A stretch of DNA of 64,000 nt from Streptomyces venezuelae (GCF_008642335.1 NZ_CP029191.1:7984155-8048154); one strand, 5' to 3'; positions 45,751 through 55,461 are shown, counted from the first letter of the stretch. A program made the numbers and translations. Notes: generated by a model from the sequence alone, not told the origin.

Positions 45751-46371
45751 TCAGGGGGTGGGGGTGCCGCCGGGTTGGAGGGTGGGCAGGGTGGGTGGGC
45801 TGGCTACGGAGGGGAGCAGGAGTTGCCAGAAGGTGGTGAGGGAGGAGGTGGAGAGCCAGCCGCGGTTGGCGCGGCTGAGGACTTCCAGGCCCACGGTGGT
45901 GGCCACCACGGTGGCGACCAGGCCGTCGGGGCAGACGCCGGCGGCCAGGGCGCGTTCGTCGGCGGCGCGGGTGACCAGCCGGCGGACGCAGGCCTGCCAT
46001 TCCTGGCGCAGGTCCAGGGGGGTGCGCGGGCCCGTGTCGCAGTTGAGGCGGAAGCCGGCGCGGACGACCACGTCGTGGTGCAGGAGGTGGACCATGCGGT
46101 GGGAGAGGTCCATCAGGCTCTGGATGGCGCTGCTCTGGCCCAGCGGGATGGCCTGGGCGGTCGCGCGCAGGGTGCGGGCGGCGGCCTGTTCCACGGCGTC
46201 GGCCACCGCCGCCTTGTTCTCGAAGTGGAAGTGCAGCGCGCCGCGGCTGACGCGGGCGCCGGAGCTGATCTCGTCCAGGCTGGCCCGTACGTAGCCGTAC
46301 CGCTCGAACAGCTCGGCGGCCGAGAGGATGAGGGCGTTGCGGGTACGGGTGGCCCGTTCCTGCTTGCTCAC
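45751..46371 (-). CDS. TetR-family butyrolactone-receptor homologue
   Basis: 206 aa from GTG 46371 with GGGAG. The N-terminus MSKQERATRTRNALILSAAELFERYGYVRASLDEISSGARVSRGALHFHFENKAAVADAV is the ScbR/JadR2 type. The ligand domain (DVVVRAGFRLNCDTGPRTPLDLRQEWQACVRRLVTRA...ATTVGLEVLSRANRGWLS) is close to pseudo-receptors that respond to antibiotics or their intermediates rather than to butyrolactones; which applies is inference. Two ARE-like sites lie 36-310 nt upstream, so it is probably cross- or self-regulated. Confidence 0.88.
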   Translation of the reverse strand: MSKQERATRTRNALILSAAELFERYGYVRASLDEISSGARVSRGALHFHFENKAAVADAVEQAAARTLRATAQAIPLGQSSAIQSLMDLSHRMVHLLHHDVVVRAGFRLNCDTGPRTPLDLRQEWQACVRRLVTRAADERALAAGVCPDGLVATVVATTVGLEVLSRANRGWLSTSSLTTFWQLLLPSVASPPTLPTLQPGGTPTP

Positions 46372-46406
46372 TGGTGACTCCCGTCACGAATCGTGTCCAG
46401 ACCGCG

Positions 46407-46432
46407 TATAAAACCAACTTGCCGGTTTGATC
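46407..46432. promoter_or_regulatory. ARE (butyrolactone receptor site) before the TetR gene
   Basis: AAACCA-ACTTGC-CGGTTT at 46411-46428, 36 nt upstream of the TetR GTG. The same AAACC(A/G)-N6-CGGTTT arrangement recurs at 46658-46675 and 52902-52919. Confidence 0.7.
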
Positions 46433-46653
46433 TCCAGAGGCGGGCCGAACCCCGCTGCGGGAACGGTGCGGCGTGACGCATTCCGCTTGCCTGTCCGCCG
46501 GTCCCCGCGCGGTGGCCACCTCGGCAGGTGTCCGTGGGGCGGGCCCGGGGCGGCGGGGGCTGCTTTGGCCGGAAGCCGGGGGTTCCGTTCCGGCCCTGGG
46601 GCGGGCCGGGCGGGAGGGCGGGGGCGGGGAACATGCCCGTGACATTAGCCCCG

Positions 46654-46679
46654 TTAAAAACCGTACAAGCGGTTTTTAA
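46654..46679. promoter_or_regulatory. Perfect 10-6-10 palindrome, ARE-like
   Basis: TTAAAAACCG-TACAAG-CGGTTTTTAA, 26 bp, the usual ARE length. It lies in the 1.33-kb gap 46372-47702 between the TetR gene and the carboxylase epsilon gene and could control either direction. Confidence 0.75.
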
Positions 46680-46752
46680 TGAAACCGTGTGTCACCTCTG
46701 CCCCTTCAGGCTGTCCCCGCCGCGGGCCTGGGCGGCCCTGCCGCCGCCCCAA

Positions 46753-46836
46753 CGGCCCGGCCCCAGCGGCCCGGCCCGGACGGCCCGGCCCCAGCGGCCC
46801 GGCCCGGACGGCCCGGCCCGGACGGTCCGGCCCGGA
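46753..46836. repeat. 14-bp tandem repeat, six copies
   Basis: Units CGGCCCGGCCCCAG and CGGCCCGGCCCGGA, with a variant in the last copy. No gene is supported in the surrounding gap up to 47702. Confidence 0.8.
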
Positions 46837-47702
46837 TGGTGCGGTCCGGTCGGTGCGGAGGGTGCGGCCTGGTCGGTGCGTCGGCTGGGTGGGAGGGGCC
46901 CGGGGGGGCGGAGTCGGGGGATGTTGTTCCGGGGTGGGGCGGGGCTGGGGGTGAGGCGGGGAGGCCGCGGCGGGGGGCGTGGGCCGGGGTGTGCGGGTCT
47001 GGCGTGCCGGGGCCTGAGTGCGGCTGCGGGGGTCGGGTCGTGGGCGCCGGGGGTGCGGTGCCGTGGCAGCCGTGCGCGGCGGCTGGGCTGCAGGGGGAGC
47101 GCTGAGGCCGGCTGGCTGCCCGCGGACGGTCTGGAGGGGCGGCAGCGGATCGGGCTGCGGGCGGTGCAGGAGGTCTGGGGGCGCTGGCCGTGGGGGAGCG
47201 GCCGCAAGGGGGGGCGCCGTCGCGGTGCGCGCCGGTGCCGGGCATAGGGTCTGTGGCCGGGCGGTGCCGGTTGTGCTGTTCAGGAGCCCTCTGCCGCCGG
47301 GTGGCTGACGTGGTGTCGCACTGGGCGGGGGGCGTCCGCGTACGGCCGGGACCCGGGCTGTTCGTGGGTGCTGGTGCTGGTGCTGGGGGCGGGGGTGGTG
47401 TGCGGGGTGGGCTGGTTCGGTGGCGTGTGCCGGGCGCATGGCCGTTGTTCGTGTGGGGCCGTCGCCGTGCGGGGCCGTCGGTCGCGGTGTGGGGCCCATC
47501 CGCGCGTGCGGGTCCGCCGTCTTGCGGGTGCCCCCCGGGTGGCCGGGCCCGGGGCCGTCTTGCGGCAGGAGGGGTGTTGGGGTGGGTGTGCGGTCCTGGG
47601 GCGGGTGGTCGGTGCGGGCTGGTGTGCGGGCAGCTCCAGGCAGACCCGAGCCTGTTTTGAGCCCGGCGGTCGACCGTTGGCGCTTAAAGGGGAGGTGGGG
47701 TC

Positions 47703-47915
47703 ATGGACGCTGCCGAACGTAGGACCGCCCTGCTCAGGATCGAGCGCGGGCAGGCCAGCGACGAAGAGCTCGCCGCTGTTGCCGTGACACTGCTCTCGCT
47801 GGCCGCCGGCCGGCCGCCGGGCGGGGAGGACCGGCCGCACGCGCCGCGCCGGAGCGAGGCCTGGCGCCCGCCGGAGGCCGCCCGGGCCTACCGGGCACCG
47901 CACAGCTGGCGCTGA
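47703..47915 (+). CDS. Acyl-CoA carboxylase epsilon subunit
   Basis: 70 aa with AAGGGGAGG as RBS. RIERGQASDEELAAVAVTLLSLAA is the conserved helix-turn-helix of AccE/PccE epsilon subunits, followed by a proline/basic tail with EAWRPP. In Streptomyces these small proteins stimulate the beta subunit of acetyl/propionyl-CoA carboxylase. The beta gene follows, but over 1 kb downstream across a tandem-repeat region instead of adjacent. Confidence 0.85.
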   Translation: MDAAERRTALLRIERGQASDEELAAVAVTLLSLAAGRPPGGEDRPHAPRRSEAWRPPEAARAYRAPHSWR

Positions 47916-48540
47916 CACACACGCACCGCCCCGGCCCCGGGCGCCGGCCGGCCCGCCCCTCCCGGAAGGGGGCACCCGAACCGGGACGCGTACCGGAACC
48001 GGAACCGACCCGGGACCGGCAACGGGACCGGGCCGGGACCGACTCGCCCCCTCCGGAACTGAAATCCCGGCCCCGGGGCCGGGATGGGGCCGGGGCCGGG
48101 ACAAGGAACGGAGCCGTACCGGGAACGGGACACCAGGGCCCAGAACGGGAACTGGGGCCGGGAACGGAGCCGGATCCGGGGACGAGAACTGGCCCCGGGA
48201 ACAGGAACCGGGAACGTGAACTGGACCCGGGAACGGACCTGGAACGGGACCGGGAATGGCAGTCAGAACCGGGAACGGTGCTGGGCCCGGGGCCGGGAAC
48301 GGCAGTCAGGACCGGGAACACGGTGCTGGGCCGGGGCCGGGACGGCCTGGGAACGCAGTCGTGCCCGGGCCGGGACGCGAGCCCGGCGCCGGGCACCCGG
48401 GGCCTGGAAGCGATGCCGTACCCGGAAACCGGCCACCGGGGACCGGGGACGGTGCTGGATCCGCAGCCGGAACCCGGCTTCGGGGCCGGGCAGCCCGGGG
48501 CCCGGGAACGGTGCCGGGCCCGGGGGCCGGGAAACCGGCC

Positions 48541-48676
48541 CCCGGTCCGGACCACCACCCGGTCCGGACCACCACCCGGTCCGGACCACCACCCGGTCCG
48601 GACCACCACCCGGTCCGGACCACCACCCGGTCCGGACCACCACCCGGTCCGGACCACCACCCGGCCCGGACCACCA
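48541..48676. repeat. 17-bp tandem repeat, eight copies, each with a 10-bp palindrome
   Basis: Unit CCCGGTCCGGACCACCA; copies start every 17 nt from 48541 and the eighth has one T-to-C change, then a partial copy. Each unit contains the palindrome GGTCCGGACC. The rest of the 1034-nt gap 47916-48949 is made of degenerate ACCGGGAACGG-type repeats. The period is not a multiple of three, so this is not a coding repeat. Confidence 0.92.
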
Positions 48677-48949
48677 CCCGGCCCGGGGCCCGGAACGGCC
48701 CCAGGCCAGGTCCCGGATGCCCGGGGCGCGGGACCCCAGGGTCCCCGGGCCCAGGGAGGTCCCGGGGACCCTGGAGGTCCTGGGGGCCCCGGGGGTCCTG
48801 GGAGCCCTGGGGGTCCCGGGGGTGTTGGGTAACGGGAAATTTCCCGGACATGAGATCCGCTGCAGCGGTCCGGTCCGTGGCGCGCTGCGGTCCGCTACCG
48901 GGGCCCGCCGCGGTCCGGCCGGGCCGACCGAGGAGAAAGGGGAACCGTC

Positions 48950-50590
48950 GTGGCGACGGTGACGGAGCCCTCCACACCGGACACGGCCGCAGCCCAGGCC
49001 GCAGCCGCAGCCGCAGCCGAGGCTGCAGCCGCAGCCGGGGCCGGGGCGCGCGGCAAGGCGGCCGAGCTGGCCGCGATCCGCGCGCAGGCGCTGGCCGGGC
49101 CGGGCGAGCAGGCCACCGCGGCCCAGCACGCCCGGGGCAAGCTGACCGCCCGCGAGCGCATCGCCCTGCTCCTGGACGAGGATTCCTTCCAGGAGGTGGA
49201 GCAGCTGCGCCGGCACCGGGCCACCGGGTTCGGCCTGGAGGCCAAGAAGCCGTACACGGACGGGGTCGTCACCGGCTGGGGCACGGTGGAGGGCCGCACC
49301 GTCTTCGTCTACGCCCACGACTTCCGCATCTTCGGCGGCGCGCTCGGCGAGGCGCACGCCACCAAGATCCACAAGATCATGGACATGGCCATCGCGGCCG
49401 GCGCGCCGCTGGTCTCCCTCAACGACGGGGCCGGCGCCCGGATCCAGGAGGGCGTGGCGGCGCTGGCCGGCTACGGCGGCATCTTCCAGCGCAACACCAA
49501 GGCCTCCGGCGTCATCCCGCAGATCTCGGTGATGCTGGGCCCGTGCGCGGGCGGCGCCGCCTACAGCCCGGCGCTGACCGACTTCGTGTTCATGGTCCGC
49601 GACACCTCGCAGATGTTCATCACCGGCCCCGACGTCATCAAGGCCGTCACCGGCGAGGACGTCACCCAAAACGGGCTGGGCGGCGCGGACGTGCACGCCG
49701 AGACCTCCGGGGTGTGCCACTTCGCCTACGACGACGAGGAGACCTGCCTGGCCGAGGTCCGCTACCTGCTGTCCCTGCTGCCCTCGAACAACCGCCAGGC
49801 CCCGCCGGCCGCGGCCTGCACCGACCCCGCCGCCCGGCCCACCCCCCGCCTGCTGGAGGTGGTGCCCGCCGACGGCAGCCGCCCCTACGACATGCACCAG
49901 GTGCTGGCCGAACTCCTGGACGACGGCGAGTACCTGGAGGTCCACGAGCGCTGGGCCCGCAACATCATCTGCGCCCTGGCCCGCCTGGACGGCCAGGTCG
50001 TCGCCGTCGTCGCCAACCAGCCCCAGGCGCTGGCCGGTGTCCTCGACATCGAGGCCTCGGAGAAGGCCGCCCGCTTCGTCCAGATGTGCGACGCCTTCAA
50101 CATCCCGATCCTCACCCTGCTGGACGTGCCCGGCTTCCTGCCCGGCGTCGACCAGGAGCACGGCGGCATCATCCGCCACGGCGCCAAGCTCCTCTACGCG
50201 TACTGCAACGCCACCGTCCCGCGGATCTCCCTGGTGCTGCGCAAGGCGTACGGCGGCGCCTACATCGTCATGGACAGCCAGTCCATCGGCGCCGACCTCA
50301 CCTACGCCTGGCCCACCAACGAGATCGCGGTGATGGGCGCCGAGGGCGCCGCCAACGTCATCTTCCGCAAGCAGATCGCCGCCGCCCAGGACCCCGGGGC
50401 GATGCGCGCCCGCCTGGCCAAGGAGTACAGGGCCGAGCTGATGCACCCCTACTACGCCGCCGAACGCGGCCTGGTCGACGACGTCATCGACCCCGCCGCC
50501 ACCCGCGAAGTCCTCATCCGCGCGCTGGCCATGCTGCGCACCAAACACGCCGACCTGCCCTCCCGCAAACACGGCAACCCCCCGCAGTAA
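48950..50590 (+). CDS. Acyl-CoA carboxylase beta subunit (carboxyltransferase)
   Basis: 546 aa from GTG 48950 with GAGGAGAAAGGGG. Carboxyltransferase N-domain: ARGKLTARERIALLLDEDSFQEVEQLRRHR; oxyanion regions SLNDGAGARIQEGV and GPCAGGAAYSPALTDFVFMV; C-domain DVPGFLPGVDQEHGGIIRHGAKLLYAY and MDSQSIGADLTYAWPTNEIAVMGAEGAANVIF. The Asp in SIGAD lies where the acetyl/propionyl specificity residue of PccB sits. It transfers CO2 from biotin to acetyl- or propionyl-CoA; in this cluster the likely role is extra malonyl-CoA for the PKS. No biotin-carrying alpha subunit is in the window, so it must borrow one. Residues 10-35 are an Ala-rich leader. Confidence 0.95.
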   Translation: MATVTEPSTPDTAAAQAAAAAAAEAAAAAGAGARGKAAELAAIRAQALAGPGEQATAAQHARGKLTARERIALLLDEDSFQEVEQLRRHRATGFGLEAKKPYTDGVVTGWGTVEGRTVFVYAHDFRIFGGALGEAHATKIHKIMDMAIAAGAPLVSLNDGAGARIQEGVAALAGYGGIFQRNTKASGVIPQISVMLGPCAGGAAYSPALTDFVFMVRDTSQMFITGPDVIKAVTGEDVTQNGLGGADVHAETSGVCHFAYDDEETCLAEVRYLLSLLPSNNRQAPPAAACTDPAARPTPRLLEVVPADGSRPYDMHQVLAELLDDGEYLEVHERWARNIICALARLDGQVVAVVANQPQALAGVLDIEASEKAARFVQMCDAFNIPILTLLDVPGFLPGVDQEHGGIIRHGAKLLYAYCNATVPRISLVLRKAYGGAYIVMDSQSIGADLTYAWPTNEIAVMGAEGAANVIFRKQIAAAQDPGAMRARLAKEYRAELMHPYYAAERGLVDDVIDPAATREVLIRALAMLRTKHADLPSRKHGNPPQ

Positions 50591-51259
50591 CCGCCCCCGG
50601 CCCACCGGCCCGTCCGCCCACGTCCGCCCGGCCCGGCACCGTCCCTGTCCGGCCCTTGCGGGAGTACGCGGGACAGAGCGCCGCCCCCCCGGCACCCGCA
50701 GCCGCGCACACCGCCCCGGCCGGCCCCGGGCCGCCCAAGCCCCCCGGCCCGGGAACCGGGAACCGGGGCCCGGTTCCCGGGGCCTGGGGTCTGGGGGAGT
50801 GAAGTCCCGTGTCCCGGCGGCGCGTTCGCAAGGGCCGGCGGGCCACCGCTCCGCGCCCGGGCCCCTGGGCCTGCGCCCTCCGGGGCTGCGGGTCTCCCGG
50901 CCCCGCCGCGGGAGCCGGGGCCGAGGGCCGCGACCCGAGGGCCGCGACCCGAGGGCCGGGGGGCGGAGCCGCGGGGCCGCCCGGCCGTCACCATGCCGGC
51001 CAGCAGCCAGCAGCCAGCAGCCAGCAGCCGGCGGCCGGCAGCCGGTGGCCGCCGGTCACCGGCCGGCAACCGGGGACCGTCCGTCGCCCGCCAGCGGCCG
51101 CAACCGCTCGCCGGCAGCGGATAGCCGGCCGCCGCAACGCCAACCGCCGGCCACGCAACCGGAGACCGCCACTCACCCACCAGCCCCCCGGGTCGGCTTC
51201 CAGCCGCAACGTCAACCGTCAGCCAGCGACCGCCGGCAACTGCTGTCCGCCAACCGGCA

Positions 51260-51442
51260 CCCACCACCCACCACCCGCCACCTGTCCGCCCGTCCGCCCT
51301 CGGCGGGCAGCCGCCCATCAGTGACCGCCGGCAGGTAACAGCCGCCACCCACTACCCACCACCCACCACCCGCCACCTGTCCGCCCGTCCGCCCTCGGCC
51401 GGCAGCCGCCCATCAGCGACCGCCGGCAGGTAACAGCCGCCA
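51260..51442. repeat. 88-nt direct duplication with 95-nt period
   Basis: About 51260-51347 and 51355-51442 are the same apart from two substitutions in the part compared (for example CACCTGTCCGCCCGTCCG in both). Upstream at 50998-51030 there is a CAGCCAGCAG microsatellite. The 1065-nt gap 50591-51655 has no supported gene. Confidence 0.85.
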
Positions 51443-51655
51443 GCCGCCAGCCGCCAGCCGCCAGCCGGCACTCGCCGCGCCGACCGGCAACCGCCGGGCG
51501 GCAGCGGGCCGCTGCCGGCCCCGACCGGCACAATGGCGCCGGGAGCCGGCCTCCGGCGGCCGGAGCCGGCGGCGGGCCGTCCCGCGCCGGGTACGGGCCC
51601 GCGGCCGGCCGGCGGTGCGGGTCCCGGGGGCCGTGTCCAGTCCAGGAGAGCCACG

Positions 51656-52345
51656 ATGGTGCAGCAGGAACGTGCCGCGCGCACACGGGAGTCACTGATG
51701 CGGGCGGCCGCCGAGGTGTTCGCCGAGGAGGGCTTCGTACCGGCCACGCTGGGCACCATCAGCCGGCGGGCCGGGGTCAGCACCGGCGCCCTGCACTTCC
51801 ACTTCGCGAACAAACACGCCCTGGCCCGCGCCGTGGAGGCGGCCTCGCTGGCCACCTTGCACCGCATCACCCGCCAGGCCGAGGAAGACCACAGCGGCCC
51901 GCTGCAGCGCCTGGCCGCAGCCGGGAACGCCCTGCTGCGCGCCCTGGAACAGGACATCGTGGTGCGCGCCGGGTTCCAGCTGGTGGGCCCCGCCCCCTGG
52001 CGCACCGACCCGCTGGACCTGCGCGGCGCCTGGCAGCGCTGGGTCGAGACGCTGCTGCACACCGCCCGCCGCCAGGGCGCCCTGGCCGGCGGCATCAGCC
52101 CGGCCGGCGCCGCGGCCGCCGTCGTCGCGGCCACCGTCGGCTTCGCCGCGCTGGGCCGCACCGACCCCCGCTGGCTCGCCCCGCGCACCCTGGCCCAGTA
52201 CTGGGACCTCCTGCTGCCCCGCCTGACCCCCCACCCCGCCACCGCCCAGGCCGCCACCACCTCCCACCCCGCCGGTCCCGCCCACCCCGCCGTCCCGGAC
52301 GCCCCGCAGGACCGCAGCCACCCCGGCGGCCGGAGCACCACGTAG
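51656..52345 (+). CDS. TetR-family butyrolactone-receptor homologue (third)
   Basis: 229 aa from ATG 51656 with AGGAGAG. MVQQERAARTRESLMRAAAEVFAEEGFVPATLGTISRRAGVSTGALHFHFANKHALARAVEAA is the ScbR-like N-terminus. The ligand domain is closest in layout to the protein at 45751-46371 (EQDIVVRAGFQLVGPAPWRTDPLDLRGAWQRWVETLL), suggesting a paralogous pseudo-receptor pair. The last 35 residues are Pro/Ala/His-rich. Confidence 0.88.
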   Translation: MVQQERAARTRESLMRAAAEVFAEEGFVPATLGTISRRAGVSTGALHFHFANKHALARAVEAASLATLHRITRQAEEDHSGPLQRLAAAGNALLRALEQDIVVRAGFQLVGPAPWRTDPLDLRGAWQRWVETLLHTARRQGALAGGISPAGAAAAVVAATVGFAALGRTDPRWLAPRTLAQYWDLLLPRLTPHPATAQAATTSHPAGPAHPAVPDAPQDRSHPGGRSTT

Positions 52346-52701
52346 CGCCTGCGTTTGGGCGGCTGGAACACCCCCGGCGCGGCCCCGGCGCCCTCGGCGG
52401 GCCCCCGCCGCCCCACCCGAGCCCAAAACCCGCCCCTCCCGAGCCCAAAACCCGCCCCTCCCGAGCCCGGACCCCGCCCCTCCCGAGCCCGGACCCCGCC
52501 CCTCCCGAGCCCGGAACCCGCCCCTTGCGGCTCCCGCCACCCGCCGTTGCGGACCCCGGCCCGGCCCCTTCCGGCCCCAGGCCGGCCCTTCCGTACCCCG
52601 CCCCCGCCCCCGCGGGGCACCGCCCGCGCCCTTCCGGGCACCGCCCCGCCGCCAAGTCCCCGCAAATACCCGGCACTTCAGCCCCTGTTAGACCCAAAGT
52701 A

Positions 52702-52723
52702 AAACAGCGGACACCCGCTGTTT
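52702..52723. terminator. Inverted repeat between the TetR and SARP genes
   Basis: AAACAGCGG-ACAC-CCGCTGTTT, perfect 9-4-9. It could be a terminator or an operator upstream of the SARP promoter. The region before it (52346-52700) is made of near-repeats of a CCCGAGCCC / ACCCGCCCCTC type. Confidence 0.5.
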
Positions 52724-52901
52724 CAGGCGCCCGGACGGGCCGGTGGCCCGTCCCGGCCCGCCCCGGTCCGCCCTCACCCGTGCCGGACCGGCCACCCGCG
52801 GCCAAAACCCGCCCGTCCGCACCCGCGTGACCTGCCCCTTCCTCAAGATCCACTCAAGAAATGGCAGGTAGATCGCCTGAAGTCGACTCCAGCGCAGCTA
52901 G

Positions 52902-52919
52902 AAACCAGCTACGCGGTTT
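52902..52919. promoter_or_regulatory. ARE immediately upstream of the SARP promoter
   Basis: AAACCA-GCTACG-CGGTTT, matching the site at 46411-46428 in both half-sites and spacing. It ends 4 nt before the -35 box of the SARP promoter, a position where a bound receptor would block transcription. Confidence 0.75.
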
Positions 52920-52923
52920 TGTA

Positions 52924-52952
52924 TTGACAGCGGTCCCCGAATCTATTTGAAT
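52924..52952 (+). promoter_or_regulatory. Promoter of the first SARP gene
   Basis: TTGACA (52924-52929), 17-nt spacer, TTGAAT (52947-52952). The -35 is a perfect consensus; the -10 is imperfect. Transcription would begin near 52959. Confidence 0.55.
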
Positions 52953-53026
52953 CTGGGTGCGGTAAGGGGATCGGCTCCGCGAGCGGCTACGGCGCGAGCG
53001 GCAACAACCACCTTCAGGGGGACGCT

Positions 53027-54019
53027 GTGGACATCGAGGTACTCGGCGCACTGGGGGTGCGGGAAAACGGTCGGTCCATCACGCCCACCGCCCCCAAGCC
53101 CCGCCAGGTGCTCGCGCTGCTGGCGCTGCACGCCGACCGGATGGTGCCGGTGTCCGCCCTGACCGAGGAGCTGTGGGGCGCGGCCCCGCCGCGCAGCGCC
53201 CGCACCACCTTGCAGACCTACGTCCTGCAGCTGCGCGAGCTGATCGCCGCCGCGCTGGAGCGCGACACCCTCCCGGACGCCACCGGCACCGCGGCCACCG
53301 GCACCGCGGCCACCGGCGCCGGGTCCGCGCCGGGCGGGACGGGCGCCGGTGCGGGGCCGGTGCGCAGCGCCAAGGACGTGCTGGTGACGATGCCCGGCGG
53401 GTATCTGCTGTGCAGCGGCGGCGGGGCCAGCGACGTGCGGACCTTCGAGCGGCTGGCGGGCGCCGGCTACCGGGCCATGGACGCCGGGGACTGCGCCGGC
53501 GCGGCCCGCCAGCTGCGCGAGGCGCTGGCCCTGTGGTCGGGCACCGCCTTCGCCGACGTCCAGGCCGGCCCGCAGCTGCAGATGGAGATCAAGCGCCTGG
53601 ACGAGAGCCGGCTGTGCGCGCTGGACCGGCGCATCGAGGCCGACCTGCGCCTGGGCCGCCACCGCGAGCTGCTGGCCGAACTGACCGTCCTGGTCAACGG
53701 CTACCGCACCCACGAGAGCCTGCACGCCCAGTACATGCTCGCCCTGCACCGCTCCGGGCGGCGCGGCGAGGCCCTGGACGCCTACCAGCGGCTGCGCACC
53801 ACCCTGGTGCAGGAACTGGGCCTGGAGCCCTCGGCCCGGCTGCGGCGCCTGCAGCGCTCCATCCTGACCGCCGGCCACGACCTCGCCGCCCCCACCCCCG
53901 CCGCCCCTGCCGCCCCTGTTGTCCCGGCCGCCGCTCCGGCCCCGGCCCCCGCCGGGGCCGGGGCCGTGCCGGGGGCCGCGCCTCCCGCGGCCCGGGTGCG
54001 GCTGGTGCCCACCGGCTGA
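53027..54019 (+). CDS. SARP-family pathway activator
   Basis: 330 aa from GTG 53027 with CAGGGGGA. OmpR-like DNA-binding domain (about 1-95: MDIEVLGALGVRENGRSITPTAPKPRQVLALLALHADRMVPVSALTEELWG...TTLQTYVLQLREL) followed by the bacterial transcriptional activation domain (about 130-285: GDCAGAARQLREALALWSGTAFADVQAGPQLQMEIKRLDESRLCALDRRIEADLRLGRH). An Ala/Thr/Gly insert at about 84-112 (partly a GCCACCGGCACCGCG repeat) separates two strands of the first domain. The ARE at its promoter makes it the probable link between butyrolactone sensing and pathway expression. Confidence 0.95.
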   Translation: MDIEVLGALGVRENGRSITPTAPKPRQVLALLALHADRMVPVSALTEELWGAAPPRSARTTLQTYVLQLRELIAAALERDTLPDATGTAATGTAATGAGSAPGGTGAGAGPVRSAKDVLVTMPGGYLLCSGGGASDVRTFERLAGAGYRAMDAGDCAGAARQLREALALWSGTAFADVQAGPQLQMEIKRLDESRLCALDRRIEADLRLGRHRELLAELTVLVNGYRTHESLHAQYMLALHRSGRRGEALDAYQRLRTTLVQELGLEPSARLRRLQRSILTAGHDLAAPTPAAPAAPVVPAAAPAPAPAGAGAVPGAAPPAARVRLVPTG

Positions 54020-54639
54020 CCCGCCCCCCGGGCCGGCGGCCCCGCCGGCCGCGGGCGGCCAGGGCCACCCGGCCCCCCGCCGCCCCCTGTGTCTGCCCTT
54101 CCCCTCCCCACGCACTCGCCCGCCGCGAGATCTGCGGCGGGCGAGCCGCGTGGAGAGCGCGTGCGCCGCCCCCACCGGCCACGCCGTGCACCACCCGCGT
54201 ACCACCGCCGGCTGCCGCGCCCCACCGCGGCAGCGGGCCCGTACCGCCGCGCACCGGTGCCCCCGCGCACCGGTGCACCGCAGTTGGAACCGTTCACGGA
54301 CGTGAGGACTTGACGGAGCAAAGGGGGGGGAGGGGCGGTGCGCGACAACGTTTCCTTGCCCGTCGCACCGGCTTCACCCCGGGCCAGGCGCACCTGGCCC
54401 GCGCCGCCTAGCGTGCAACCCGCAAGGCGTGTACGGCGCCTGACGCCGCCTCACCCCTGCCCCTTCCCGTCCCCGTCCCGGTTCCCCTTCCGGCACCTGT
54501 TCCTGTTCCTGTTCCTGTTCCACGACCGGGGCCCCGTGGCCCGTACGGCGAAAGGAGGACGCCCCGCACCCGACCCAAGAGCGCCCGCGGCGACGGAATG
54601 CAGTCAAGACACACACTCGACGAAGTACGGAGAACACCC
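54020..54639. other. Gap between the two SARP genes
   Basis: 620 nt without a supported gene. It includes a CCTGTT hexamer repeat, about four copies, at 54496-54520 and a G8 run at 54325-54332. AAAGGAGG at 54550-54557 is a good Shine-Dalgarno sequence with no obvious gene after it. Confidence 0.45.
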
Positions 54640-55461
54640 ATGAAGATTCAGGTTCTGGGTCCGTTGAGCGCCGAGGTCAACGGGGGATCGATTGTTCCGA
54701 CGGCACGCAAGCCGCGGCAGATCTTGTCCCTCTTTGCCCTCTATCCCGGACAGGTCATGCCCGTCCCCACGCTCATGGAGGAACTCTGGGGCACCGAACC
54801 GCCCCAGAGCGCGCTGACCACCCTGCAGACCTACATCCTCCAGCTGCGCCGGCACCTGGGCACCGCGCTGGGGCCCGGCACCCCCGGCACCGCCAAGGAG
54901 GTCCTGGCCACCCGGCACGGCGGCTATCTGATGCAGATACCGGCCGAGGGCGTGGACGTGCACGAGTACGACCGGCTGGCCACCGAGGGCCGTACCGCCT
55001 TCGAGAACGGGGACGACGCCACCGCCGCCGACCGCTTCCGCCGGGCCCTGGCGCTGTGGCGCGGGCCCGCGCTGGTGGACGTGCGGGTGGGCCCCATCCT
55101 GGAGATCGAGGTCATGCGGCTGGAGGAGTCCCGCCTGGGCACCGTGGAGCGGCGCATCGACGCCGACCTGCGCCTGGGCCGGCACTCCGAGCTCATCGCC
55201 GAGCTCACCGAGCTGACCGCGCGCTACCCCCAGCATGAGGGGCTGCACTCGCAGGCCATGGTGGCGCTCTACCGCTCGGGACGGCAGGCCTCGGCCCTGG
55301 AGATCTACCGCAAGCTGCGCATCCGCATGATCGAAGGACTGGGGGTGGAGCCCTCCCCGCAGGTGCAGCGGCTGCACCAGGCGATGCTGGCCGTCGATCC
55401 CCAGCTGGACGTCACGGCCGGGCCGCGGCGCACCTCCACGTTCGACCTCTACGCGGCCTGA
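54640..55461 (+). CDS. Second SARP-family activator
   Basis: 273 aa from ATG 54640 (MKIQVLGPLSAEVNGGSIVPTARKPRQILSLFALYPGQVMPVPTLMEELWGTEPPQSALTTLQTYILQLRRHL). DNA-binding domain 1-95, BTAD 110-265. It is closely similar to the first SARP but lacks the Ala/Thr insert and the long proline-rich tail, so it is the more typical length for the family. Tandem SARPs are common in type II PKS clusters. An ARE is not seen at its promoter. Confidence 0.95.
   Translation: MKIQVLGPLSAEVNGGSIVPTARKPRQILSLFALYPGQVMPVPTLMEELWGTEPPQSALTTLQTYILQLRRHLGTALGPGTPGTAKEVLATRHGGYLMQIPAEGVDVHEYDRLATEGRTAFENGDDATAADRFRRALALWRGPALVDVRVGPILEIEVMRLEESRLGTVERRIDADLRLGRHSELIAELTELTARYPQHEGLHSQAMVALYRSGRQASALEIYRKLRIRMIEGLGVEPSPQVQRLHQAMLAVDPQLDVTAGPRRTSTFDLYAA

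Noticed and set aside
48541..48676. CRISPR array
   Set aside because: Units are contiguous 17-bp tandems without spacers and no cas gene is near.
48084..48962. Long open frames on both strands across the carboxylase gap, with repeating Pro/Asp/His/Thr or Gly/Arg/Trp peptides
   Set aside because: They are produced by the 17-bp tandem repeat, which is open in all frames; there is no ribosome binding site or family resemblance.
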